Positions 1 to 7,503 of a stretch of DNA of 27,973 bases are shown one piece after another. The notes beneath the pieces were generated by a model. That model was not told where the DNA came from. It saw nothing but the letters and a program-made list of their open reading frames with translations, and ran no database searches. Each line of letters opens with the position of its first letter. The stretch's first letter is position 1. Position numbers and translations under genes: made by a program. Origin of the DNA: JAAAPF01 sp964481035 (GTDB lineage Bacteria; Pseudomonadota; Alphaproteobacteria; Geminicoccales; Geminicoccaceae); the NCBI GenBank assembly GCA_964481035.1, contig CAYZSE010000028.1, positions 1-27,973 on the forward strand, given 5' to 3'.

Positions 1-100
1 TGGTCGGCCAGACCTCGTGCAGGGCTTTCCAAAAGCCGAGCGCGCCGTCGCCGGTAGCGAGCTCGGGCGCCATGGCGAGGCCGTCCGAGACGCCGAGGTC
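1..100 (-). pseudogene. IS256 (mutator) family transposase, internal fragment
   Basis: Read on the minus strand from base 100 down to base 2, the sequence gives 33 open codons that include SDGLAMAPELATGDGALGFW and then KALHEVWPT. The GDGALGFWKAL block with its Asp is a hallmark of the DDE core of IS256/mutator-type transposases. The reading runs off the left window edge, so the rest of the catalytic domain, if present, lies outside. The other end is lost: at about base 100 the similarity stops and a plus-strand integrase remnant takes over. It therefore looks like the edge of a decayed or internally deleted insertion sequence. No terminal inverted repeat can be identified inside the window. 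Confidence 0.72.
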
Positions 101-289
101 GGGGTGGAGACGTCCCGATACGGCACGCACTCGCTGCGGCGCACCAAGGCGACGCTGATCTACCGCAAGACGGGCAACCTCCGAGCCGTGCAGATTCTCC
201 TCGGACACACCAAGATCGAGAGCACCGTGCGCTATCTCGGCGTCGAGGTGGACGACGCCCTCGCCATTACCGAACACGTCGACCTGTAG
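101..289 (+). pseudogene. Tyrosine recombinase/integrase, C-terminal catalytic fragment
   Basis: The open frame from about base 101 to the TAG at 287-289 reads YGTHSLRRTKATLIYRKTG, then LRAVQILLGHTKIESTVRYLG. This contains the box II HxxR (HSLR), the second His (LLGH) and the nucleophile Tyr (VRYLG) of phage-type tyrosine recombinases. The N-terminal DNA-binding domain and the first catalytic Arg are absent. Upstream the frame runs into the IS256-type fragment on the other strand, so the ATG at 17 does not mark a genuine start. A piece matching the region just upstream in this same integrase type lies at 10818-10982. Both are inactive remnants of mobile DNA. Confidence 0.8.
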
Positions 290-347
290 CCTTACCCGGC
301 GGCTGCCGTTCGCGCGGCGGCCGCCATCGGGAGGCTACCGTTGCCGC

Positions 348-368
348 GATTGGCAGAGCATGCCAATC
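348..368. promoter_or_regulatory. Inverted repeat upstream of parD, probable autoregulatory operator
   Basis: GATTGGCA (348-355), a 5-base spacer GAGCA and TGCCAATC (361-368) form a perfect inverted repeat with 8-base arms, 27 bases before the parD start. ParD-type ribbon-helix-helix antitoxins normally repress their own promoter through such sites. The assignment as an operator is an inference from position and symmetry. Confidence 0.5.
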
Positions 369-395
369 TGCGAATGGTGGAGAAGAAAGGGGACG

Positions 396-662
396 ATGCC
401 GACACGCAATGTCGTCCTCACCGACCATCACGATGACCTCATCGCGCGCCTCGTGGAGAGCGGGCGTTACAAGAACGCGAGCGAGGTCATGCGCGAGAGC
501 CGCAGGCTGATGGAACGGCGCGAGGCCGAGGACGCCGCAAAACTCGACGCGCTGCGCCGGCGGTTAGAGGAAGCGGAGGCCGAAGTCGAGGCCGGCGACG
601 TCCTTGAGTTCCACGGCGACCTGCTGGCGCGCCTCGACGAGGACGAACGCGCCAGCCGCTGA
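396..662 (+). CDS. parD: ParD-family type II antitoxin
   Basis: The 88-residue product starts MPTRNVVLTDHHDDLIARLV and continues GRYKNASEVMRE. This is the ribbon-helix-helix DNA-binding fold of ParD antitoxins (residues about 1-45), followed by a charged, Glu/Arg-rich helix (about 46-88) that in this family wraps the ParE toxin. The ATG at 396 is chosen over the in-frame ATG at 360 because it begins at the conserved MPTRNV sequence and follows a purine-rich AGAAGAAAGGGGA site. Length is typical. The TGA at 660-662 overlaps the first codon of the downstream toxin reading frame, the usual antitoxin-toxin coupling. The partner toxin is frameshifted, so this is probably an orphan antitoxin that may still bind its own operator or neutralise related ParE toxins elsewhere. 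Confidence 0.85.
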   Translation: MPTRNVVLTDHHDDLIARLVESGRYKNASEVMRESRRLMERREAEDAAKLDALRRRLEEAEAEVEAGDVLEFHGDLLARLDEDERASR

Positions 663-1005
663 GGCGCGTCGTCATCACGAAGCTCGCGGCGAGCGACATC
701 CAGCTAATCCTGCGTCAGAGCGAGGCCGAATTCGGCATCGCTGCCCGTTCCCGCTATCGCGAACTCCTCGATCGGGCCATCCGCGACGTCGCCGAAAATC
801 TGCACATCCAGGCGTCCGCGCCATCGACGATATCCGACCCGGCTACCGGCTCTTCCATCTGCGGTTCAGCCGATCCGCCGTGCTTGGCCCACGTGTCGCG
901 CGACCTCGTCACTTGGTCGCCTTCTACCTGCCCGACGATGAACGCCTCGTGGTCGCCGCCGTCGTTCATGAACGCGATCTCATCGAACGCCACCTGGAGT
1001 CCTGA
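659..1005 (+). pseudogene. parE: ParE-family toxin, frameshifted
   Basis: The first half is read from about 659: RRVVITKLAASDIQLILRQS, then EFGIAARSRYRELLDRAI and DVAENLHIQ, a typical ParE/RelE N-terminal helical hairpin. At about base 811 homology jumps one frame and continues GVRAIDDIRPGYRLFHLRFS to VHERDLIERHLES, ending at the TGA 1003-1005. Loss of one G in CAG-GGC-GTC (bases 809-816 now read CAGGCGTC) would explain the switch. The position of the usual overlapping start (ATGA) holds CTGA at 659-662, so the start codon may also be damaged, although a CTG start cannot be excluded. Without programmed frameshifting the product would lose the C-terminal beta-sheet that carries the toxic surface. 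I consider it a dead toxin. Confidence 0.75.
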
Positions 1006-1160
1006 TGGCGGAAGCCGGTCGCTGACCCATAGCCCACTTCTGAGAAGACCGGGGCCGCCAGTGCGCTGCTCCTTTGAAAACGGACGTGCGCCGCCAGCCC
1101 GGCCGCGCGGGAACTCCCAAGACGAACGAGATCCAGGCGCCCGCCCCGAGGTGGCGGAGA

Positions 1161-1203
1161 CGGACGGGGTCGGCGAGCGGCGCGTTGCGCTCGCCGACGT
1201 CCG
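1161..1203 (-). terminator. Strong hairpin downstream of the leftward transporter operon
   Basis: GTCGGCGAGCG (1169-1179) and CGCTCGCCGAC (1188-1198) pair perfectly over 11 bases around an 8-base loop. CGGAC/GTCCG (1161-1165, 1199-1203) extends the stem across a 3-base bulge. It lies about 20 bases after the stop of the binding-protein gene at 1221, so it is the probable end of that operon. No clear U-tract follows, so Rho dependence or a 3'-end stabiliser role is possible. The rest of 1006-1220 shows nothing I recognise. Confidence 0.55.
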
Positions 1204-1220
1204 CGGGGCAGATCGTGTGC

Positions 1221-2342
1221 TCAGCGGGTGTAGTGCAATCGCCAGACGTCCTGCCAATCCTGACGCCGATCGAGATCCTCGCCGGCGGTCGCGGCTTTGA
1301 AGGCGAAGACGCGATCGATGACCGCGCCGATGCCAGAGGGCTCGTCGGCCGGGAGAGTCGCGTTGACGTTGGTCGACATCTTGCCGTCGTCCATCTGTGG
1401 CGCGATGCCCTCGGGCGTCATGACGTAGTGGACGAAGAGGCGGGCCGCGTTCGGGCTGTCCGTGCCGGTGGCGACGAGCGCCAGCTTGGGCTGGGAGAAG
1501 CCGATCATCGGCTCGACGTCACCGCACAGGCCGAGCTTGTAGCCCTTGCCGGCGTTGTCGCGGAACTTGGCCGAGCTGACGATGCCGATGAAGCTCTCGC
1601 TCTGACCCGGCGCGCCGACCGCGTCGCTGATGGCTTGGTCGCTGTCGGTCAAGAGCGGCCCGTTGGCGGCGAGCGCCTCGACCCAGGCGGTGGTCGCGTC
1701 GCCTTCGCCCGCGAGGGCCTTGCCGTAGCGCGTCTCGTAGGCCGCGGCGACGGCGTCGTCGGCGTGGGTCGCGAGCTGGTTGAACCAGTCGGTGAGCTCG
1801 CCGCGGTTGAGCGGGTCCTGCATCGCCACGCGGCCGCGCCACTCGGGTTCCGTCAGCGCCCAGATGTTGTCGATCGGGCAGCCCTCCGGCGCCGCCTCGG
1901 TGTTGTAGGCGAAGACCGCCGCGCTGTTGACGACGACGAGCGGATCTTGGAACGGCTCGGGGATGGCGGCGGCGAGGTCCGGCGGCAGCCAGCTCTCGAG
2001 ATGGCCCTCGGGGATGAGCTCGAGGACACCCGCCGGCACGTCCGAGAGAATGACGACGTCGCCCTGCACGTTGCCGGCCTGGGCCTCGCGGCGGACCATC
2101 TCCGCCTGGTTCTCGGCACGCACCTTCACGCCCGTGGCTGCGACCCCGTACGCGGCGGTGAAGGCCTCGGCCATGGTGATGATCTTGCTCGTGCTGTCGT
2201 AGACGTTGATCGGCGGCTCGGCGCGGGCGGCCTCGATCAGCGCCTCGAGATCGAAGTCGGCCGCCATCAGCGGACCCGTGAGCGCGGCGAGTGCCAGCGC
2301 CGCGGTTCCGGCGAGAACGGATCGTCGCGTGCTCGGCTGCAT
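1221..2342 (-). CDS. ABC importer periplasmic binding protein, ferric-iron (FbpA-like) type
   Basis: The protein of about 373 residues begins MQPSTRRSVLAGTAALALA and continues to LMAAD. The twin Arg in TRRSVLA plus a hydrophobic stretch and AxA-like site suggest a Tat signal peptide. The mature part has the two-lobe pattern of cluster-D type binding proteins (INVYDSTSK near the N terminus, DVVILSDVPAG, then FAYNTEAAP). A start at 2342 puts AAGGAG seven bases upstream. The in-frame ATG at 2348 overlaps the ATPase stop (ATGA) but lies too close to that site. It is the last gene of the operon permease, ATPase, binding protein. The family imports Fe3+ or related anions such as phosphonates, and the substrate cannot be read from sequence. 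The expected capture site is the periplasm. Confidence 0.85.
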   Translation of the reverse strand: MQPSTRRSVLAGTAALALAALTGPLMAADFDLEALIEAARAEPPINVYDSTSKIITMAEAFTAAYGVAATGVKVRAENQAEMVRREAQAGNVQGDVVILSDVPAGVLELIPEGHLESWLPPDLAAAIPEPFQDPLVVVNSAAVFAYNTEAAPEGCPIDNIWALTEPEWRGRVAMQDPLNRGELTDWFNQLATHADDAVAAAYETRYGKALAGEGDATTAWVEALAANGPLLTDSDQAISDAVGAPGQSESFIGIVSSAKFRDNAGKGYKLGLCGDVEPMIGFSQPKLALVATGTDSPNAARLFVHYVMTPEGIAPQMDDGKMSTNVNATLPADEPSGIGAVIDRVFAFKAATAGEDLDRRQDWQDVWRLHYTR

Positions 2343-2344
2343 GG

Positions 2345-3469
<1,125 letters not shown>

Positions 3470-3470
3470 C

Positions 3471-5285
3471 TCAACGTCCCAGCCCCTCGGCGAGATTGAC
3501 CTGCAGCAGGCGCTGGCCGAGCGTCGCCAGCAGCAGCGACAGCACCGCGACCATCAAGACGACGGCATTGGCGGCCTGCAGGTACTCGAAGTCGACCAGC
3601 CGCAGCGCATAGGTCGTCATGACGTCGGTGCCGGGCACCGCGAGGATCGCGAACAGGCTCAAATTCTTGATGCCGGAGATGAAGGGCAGGAGGATGCCGG
3701 CGAACAGCGCGCGTTTTTGGATCGGCACGACGATCATGAGCAGGCGCCGCAGCCACCCCGCCCCGGCGATGCGGGCCGCTTCCTCGGGCTCGCGGCCGAG
3801 CTGCATCATCGCCGAGATGCCGGCCCGTGAGGCGTAGGGCATCTGGTCCGCGACCAAGGCCAGCAGCAACAAGAGGGTCGTGCCGTAGAGCGCCGGGATC
3901 GGCCCGCGGGCCACGGCGAAGAGCGTGAGATAGGCGAAGGCGAAGGCGACGCCGGGCACGAGGTAGGGAAGGAAGGTGATCTGCCGCAGGGTCGCCGCGA
4001 GCCACCGCCGGTCGGTGCGCGTCACGACATAGCCGACGAGCAGGCCCAAGAGCCCCGCCGTCAGCGACGCGCCGCCGACGATGACGAGGCTGTTGCGCGC
4101 CGCCGCCCAGAAGTCCGGGCTCAAGAGGATGCCGGTGCGCAGCCCCACGGTCTCGAGGCCGGTCCCGAACCAATAGGCGAGCGTGAAGTTGTCGAGGGTG
4201 AACCGGCCGGGCGCGCGCATCAGCGTCGACAGCACGAGGGTCGAAAGCGGCACAACGACGCCGACGACGAAGACCAGCATGACGAAAGCCTGCGCCGGCC
4301 CGCGCCAGCGACCCAAGGGCGTGACGCGCTCCATGGCCCCGCGCCCGCCGATGGTGACGAAGCGGCGCGCCTCGCGCAGAAGCAGGAGGTCGAGCGACAG
4401 CGAGAACATGCCGATGAGCAGGATCACCGCGGCGAGCACCGCCGCGACGCCCACTTGGCTCGTCGAGGCGCTGCGGTAGAGCGAGGTCGCGAGCACGTCG
4501 AAGTTGACGGGCAGGCCCAGGACGTAGGGCACGCCGAAGTCGCCGATGCACTCGGCAAAGACGAGGATGACCGCGGAGAGGACCGCCGGGCGCACCAGCG
4601 GCAGAACGATGCGGCGCGAGACCAGGGCCGCCGGCGCGCCGAGCACGCGCGCGGCCTCTTCGAGCTGGCTGTCGAGGTTCTTGAGCGCACCGCCGACCAG
4701 AAGCACGACGAAAGGCGCGTAGTGCAGGCCCAGGATGATCGTCGTCGGCAGCTGGCCGTAGGCGAGCCAATCGGGTGGCGAGACGCCGAGTCCCTCGAAC
4801 CAGCCCGCGTGGCCGCCGGTCGTGCGGTTCTTGAAGAGCGTCGTCCAGGCGAGCGCGAAGGTCCAGCCGGGCAGGATGTAGGGCACGATGAGCAGGCTCG
4901 CCCACCAGCCGCGCCCGGCGAGGTCACTGCGTGCGAGCAGCCAAGCCAGCGGCAGGCCGAGCGCGAGCGCCAGAAGCGTGGCGCCAACGGCCACCTGCAG
5001 GGTGTTGACCAGCGGCGTCCAGAACAGCGGCTCGGCCACCGGCGAGGTGACGAGCCGCTCGACATAGTACGTCGTGAAGCTGCCGATGTCGGCGCCGATG
5101 CGACGCGTGTCGGCGTACTGGACCTGCACGCCGCTCGCCAGCATCACGACGATCGGCAGCGCCACGAGATAGGCGAAGAGGACGAGCAGGAGCAGGCCCA
5201 CGGCCGTCGTCGGGTCTGCGAGATCGATGCCGGCGCGCCGAACGCGGGAAGTCTCGGCCGTGCGTCCCGTCGCCACGATCGCCAT
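3471..5285 (-). CDS. ABC importer permease, two FbpB-type domains fused
   Basis: The 604-residue inner-membrane protein has about twelve hydrophobic segments, beginning TTAVGLLLLVLFAYLVALPI. It carries two copies of the ATPase-docking EAA motif: EEAARVLGAPAALVSRRIVL in the first half and EEAARIAGAGWLRRLLMIVV in the second. The two transmembrane subunits usually made as dimers are thus one chain, as is common in FbpB/AfuB-type iron permeases. It is the first gene of the leftward operon and starts from the intergenic region it shares with the phosphatase gene at 5392. It should form the channel with the ATPase encoded next to it. Substrate is iron by family resemblance only. Confidence 0.92.
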   Translation of the reverse strand: MAIVATGRTAETSRVRRAGIDLADPTTAVGLLLLVLFAYLVALPIVVMLASGVQVQYADTRRIGADIGSFTTYYVERLVTSPVAEPLFWTPLVNTLQVAVGATLLALALGLPLAWLLARSDLAGRGWWASLLIVPYILPGWTFALAWTTLFKNRTTGGHAGWFEGLGVSPPDWLAYGQLPTTIILGLHYAPFVVLLVGGALKNLDSQLEEAARVLGAPAALVSRRIVLPLVRPAVLSAVILVFAECIGDFGVPYVLGLPVNFDVLATSLYRSASTSQVGVAAVLAAVILLIGMFSLSLDLLLLREARRFVTIGGRGAMERVTPLGRWRGPAQAFVMLVFVVGVVVPLSTLVLSTLMRAPGRFTLDNFTLAYWFGTGLETVGLRTGILLSPDFWAAARNSLVIVGGASLTAGLLGLLVGYVVTRTDRRWLAATLRQITFLPYLVPGVAFAFAYLTLFAVARGPIPALYGTTLLLLLALVADQMPYASRAGISAMMQLGREPEEAARIAGAGWLRRLLMIVVPIQKRALFAGILLPFISGIKNLSLFAILAVPGTDVMTTYALRLVDFEYLQAANAVVLMVAVLSLLLATLGQRLLQVNLAEGLGR

Positions 5286-5391
5286 GCCTCCGCGGTCGCC
5301 CCCAACCGACGCTTGATTAGACGCGTGAGATGACAGTTGAGCGACAGTGAAGAGCGTTCTTGCTCTAACCGACGCGCGGTTTTAAGCGGCG
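5286..5391. promoter_or_regulatory. Divergent promoter region between the importer operon and the phosphatase gene
   Basis: These 106 bases separate two divergent starts and must hold both promoters. Visible repeats are AACCGACGC at 5304-5312 and again at 5367-5375, GACAGT at 5332-5337 and 5343-5348 (one helical turn apart), and the small hairpin AGAGC-GTTCTT-GCTCT at 5351-5366. I see no convincing Fur box or other iron-responsive palindrome. A regulator binding the GACAGT pair is possible but unproven. Confidence 0.4.
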
Positions 5392-5973
5392 ATGCTGCGC
5401 CGACCCGCCGTTGGAAGGACCCGGACGATCGCCGCTCCCGTCTGTGCCGATGCCGATCCCGTGCTCGTTGCGGTCGCTCCGGCCCTATTCCTGGGCAACG
5501 TCGTCGCCGCGAACGACGGCCCGCTGTTGGCCCGGCACGGGGTGACGCAGACGCTGAACCTCGCGGTCAACGCCGACACGCCCCCGCTGCGGCTCGTCGA
5601 CGGCACGGAGGTGCGGCGGGCGAAGGTCGGCCTCATCGACGGTCCCGGCAACGCGGTCTCGCACCTCGTGGCCGCCGTGCTCGCGATCGACGGCATGCTC
5701 GCGCAGGCGGCGCCGGGCAAGCCGTCCTACCCGCCGCATCGCCCGGGCGGCCTGCTGGTCCACTGCCGCGGCGGCCGCAGCCGTTCGGTCACGGCACTCG
5801 CGCTGAAGCTGCACCTGACAGATTTTGACGAATTCTCCACGTTCGAGGCGGCGCTCCGGCATTTGCGTGAGCGTCGCGGTCTCGGATCCGACCAGCCGCA
5901 TCCGGCGATGGCCGATCTCGCGCATCGGGCCTTGCCGCTGCTACGGGCGTTCGTTGGAGGGCGTGAGGGCTGA
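5392..5973 (+). CDS. Dual-specificity-type (CX5R) phosphatase
   Basis: The 193-residue protein contains LLVHCRGGRSRSVTALALKL: His124, nucleophile Cys125 and Arg131 form the HCX5R phosphate-binding loop of cysteine-based dual-specificity phosphatases. An Asp in GLIDGPGNAVSHL (about residue 83) is placed like the general acid. The N-terminal part (VAPALFLGNVVAA, then GVTQTLNLAVNAD) matches the opening beta-strands of this fold. No signal peptide is obvious, so it is probably cytoplasmic. The ATG at 5392 has no strong Shine-Dalgarno, and a GTG at 5461 is an alternative start. It lies alone between two importers, divergent from one and about 500 bases ahead of the other. It could act on phosphoproteins, phospholipids or sugar/inositol phosphates. 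The substrate is unknown. Confidence 0.8.
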   Translation: MLRRPAVGRTRTIAAPVCADADPVLVAVAPALFLGNVVAANDGPLLARHGVTQTLNLAVNADTPPLRLVDGTEVRRAKVGLIDGPGNAVSHLVAAVLAIDGMLAQAAPGKPSYPPHRPGGLLVHCRGGRSRSVTALALKLHLTDFDEFSTFEAALRHLRERRGLGSDQPHPAMADLAHRALPLLRAFVGGREG

Positions 5974-6474
5974 ACGCCGTTCCTCGGCAGCGGGCTCATT
6001 CGCGAGGACGACGCGGCAACCGACCTTGCGCTTCGCACAGAATCCGGTGAAGGCCGTCGGAAGTGTGAGGCCGTCGCTCGCGTCGCCGTCCAACCGGTCC
6101 TTGGCCCGCAGTTGCTGCGCCGAGTCCGGCTACCGCCCGTCGTCGCGACGGTGGTATCTCGGCTGACCCGGACGAGCACCTCGACCGGCGCACTCCGCGC
6201 CCATTCCTTGAAACCATGCTTGCCGCGACGGCGGCCCGAGCGTCGAGGCCGATTGCGAGCCAAGCCCGCGGCAGCTCGCCGAGGGGCCGGCGCACGCGCG
6301 ACGTCCAGGTTGAGTGATACGCTGCCCGCTGGATGGACCGCCGCACGGTCTGCCACGCCCGCGCTCGATCCGCCGCCCGAAGCTGGGCCTTCGCGCGCCA
6401 GGGCGTCGTCGCATGTCACGGTTCTGTCAAACCCGTCCTTTAGCACGTTGCCGACGTGTATATGGGAGTGACCG
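5974..6474. other. Gene-poor stretch with no recognisable coding sequence
   Basis: About 500 bases with several overlapping Arg-rich open frames on both strands but none with a recognisable motif, a good ribosome site or convincing codon bias. The last 30 bases hold GGGAG (about 6464-6468), the ribosome site of the next gene, and the promoter of the rightward importer must lie nearby. The block may be decayed sequence. Confidence 0.4.
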
Positions 6475-7500
6475 ATGACGAAGCTGATGGGGCGCCTTCT
6501 GGCGTCGAGCACCGTGCTCTGGGTGACGGCCGCCGCGGCGGCGGATGAAGAACTGGTGCTCTACTGCAGCCCGCAGATCGAGTGGTGCCAGCTCATGGTC
6601 GAGGCGTTCGAGCGCGAGACCGGCATCACGGTCGCCATGACCCGCAAGAGCTCCGGCGAGACCTTCGCCCAGATCAAGGCCGAAGCCTCGAACCCGCGCG
6701 GCGACGTCTGGTGGGGCGGCACGGGCGATCCGCACCTCCAGGCGGCCGAGGAGGATCTGACCGAGGAATACCGCTCGCCGCGCCTAGAGGAGCTGCGCGA
6801 CTGGGCGGTCGGGCAGGCCGAGCAGTCGAACTACCGCACCGTCGGCATCTACGCCGGCGCGCTCGGCTTCGGCTACAACACGGAGATCCTCGAGCAGCGC
6901 GGCATCGAGCCGCCGGCGTGCTGGGCCGACCTCACCAAGCCCGAGTTCCAGGGCGAGGTGGAGATCGCCAACCCCAACTCGTCGGGCACGTCCTACACCA
7001 CGCTCGCCACGATGGTGCAGCTGATGGGCGAGGAGGACGGCTTTCAGTACTTGAAGGACCTGCACCAGAACGTCGCCCAGTACACCAAGTCGGGCTCGGC
7101 GCCGATCAAGGACGCCGCCCGCGGTGAGGTCGCGGTCGGCATCGTCTTCCTGCACGACGCGGTGACCCAGAAGGTCGAGGGCTTCCCGATCGAGCCGGTC
7201 GCTCCCTGCGAGGGCACGGGCTACGAGATCGGCTCGATGAGCCTGATCAAGGGCGGGCCGAACCCCGAGGCCGCCAAGCTGTTCTACGACTTCGCGCTGC
7301 GCGCCGACGTCCAGGAGCTCGCGGCCGAGGCCAAGGCCTTCCAGGTGCCCTCCAACGCCGGCGCCGCGGCGCCGCCGGAGGCGCCGGACTTTTCGGAAAT
7401 CCAGCTGATCGACTACGACTTCGCCAAGTACGGCTCGTCCGCCGAGCGCACCCGCCTGCTCGCCAAGTGGGACGCGGACGTCGGCTCGCTGCCGCGCTGA
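6475..7500 (+). CDS. ABC importer periplasmic binding protein, AfuA/FbpA-like
   Basis: The 341-residue protein begins with a Sec-type signal peptide (MTKLMGRLLASSTVLWVTAA, then AAADEEL). The mature part reads LVLYCSPQIEWCQLMVEAFE, RGDVWWGGTGDPH, GALGFGYNTEIL and IANPNSSGTSYTTLATMVQL, the signature of the AfuA-like branch of iron-type binding proteins. Members bind Fe3+, but AfuA itself is known to bind hexose phosphates and other relatives bind aminoethylphosphonate. The ATG at 6475 follows a GGGAG site. It is the first gene of the rightward importer, and the permease begins three bases after its stop. The product differs clearly in sequence from the binding protein at 1221-2342, so the two importers probably take different ligands. 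Confidence 0.88.
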   Translation: MTKLMGRLLASSTVLWVTAAAAADEELVLYCSPQIEWCQLMVEAFERETGITVAMTRKSSGETFAQIKAEASNPRGDVWWGGTGDPHLQAAEEDLTEEYRSPRLEELRDWAVGQAEQSNYRTVGIYAGALGFGYNTEILEQRGIEPPACWADLTKPEFQGEVEIANPNSSGTSYTTLATMVQLMGEEDGFQYLKDLHQNVAQYTKSGSAPIKDAARGEVAVGIVFLHDAVTQKVEGFPIEPVAPCEGTGYEIGSMSLIKGGPNPEAAKLFYDFALRADVQELAAEAKAFQVPSNAGAAAPPEAPDFSEIQLIDYDFAKYGSSAERTRLLAKWDADVGSLPR

Positions 7501-7503
7501 GCC

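Noticed and set aside
5286..6474. Fur, Irr or RirA operator ahead of either importer
   Set aside because: No sequence close to the known consensus palindromes was found by eye. A motif scan would be needed to settle it.
5727..6512. Minus-strand frame through the gap after the phosphatase, considered as a decayed transposase
   Set aside because: Short segments looked faintly transposase-like, but no catalytic motif or inverted repeats could be identified in any of the three frames.
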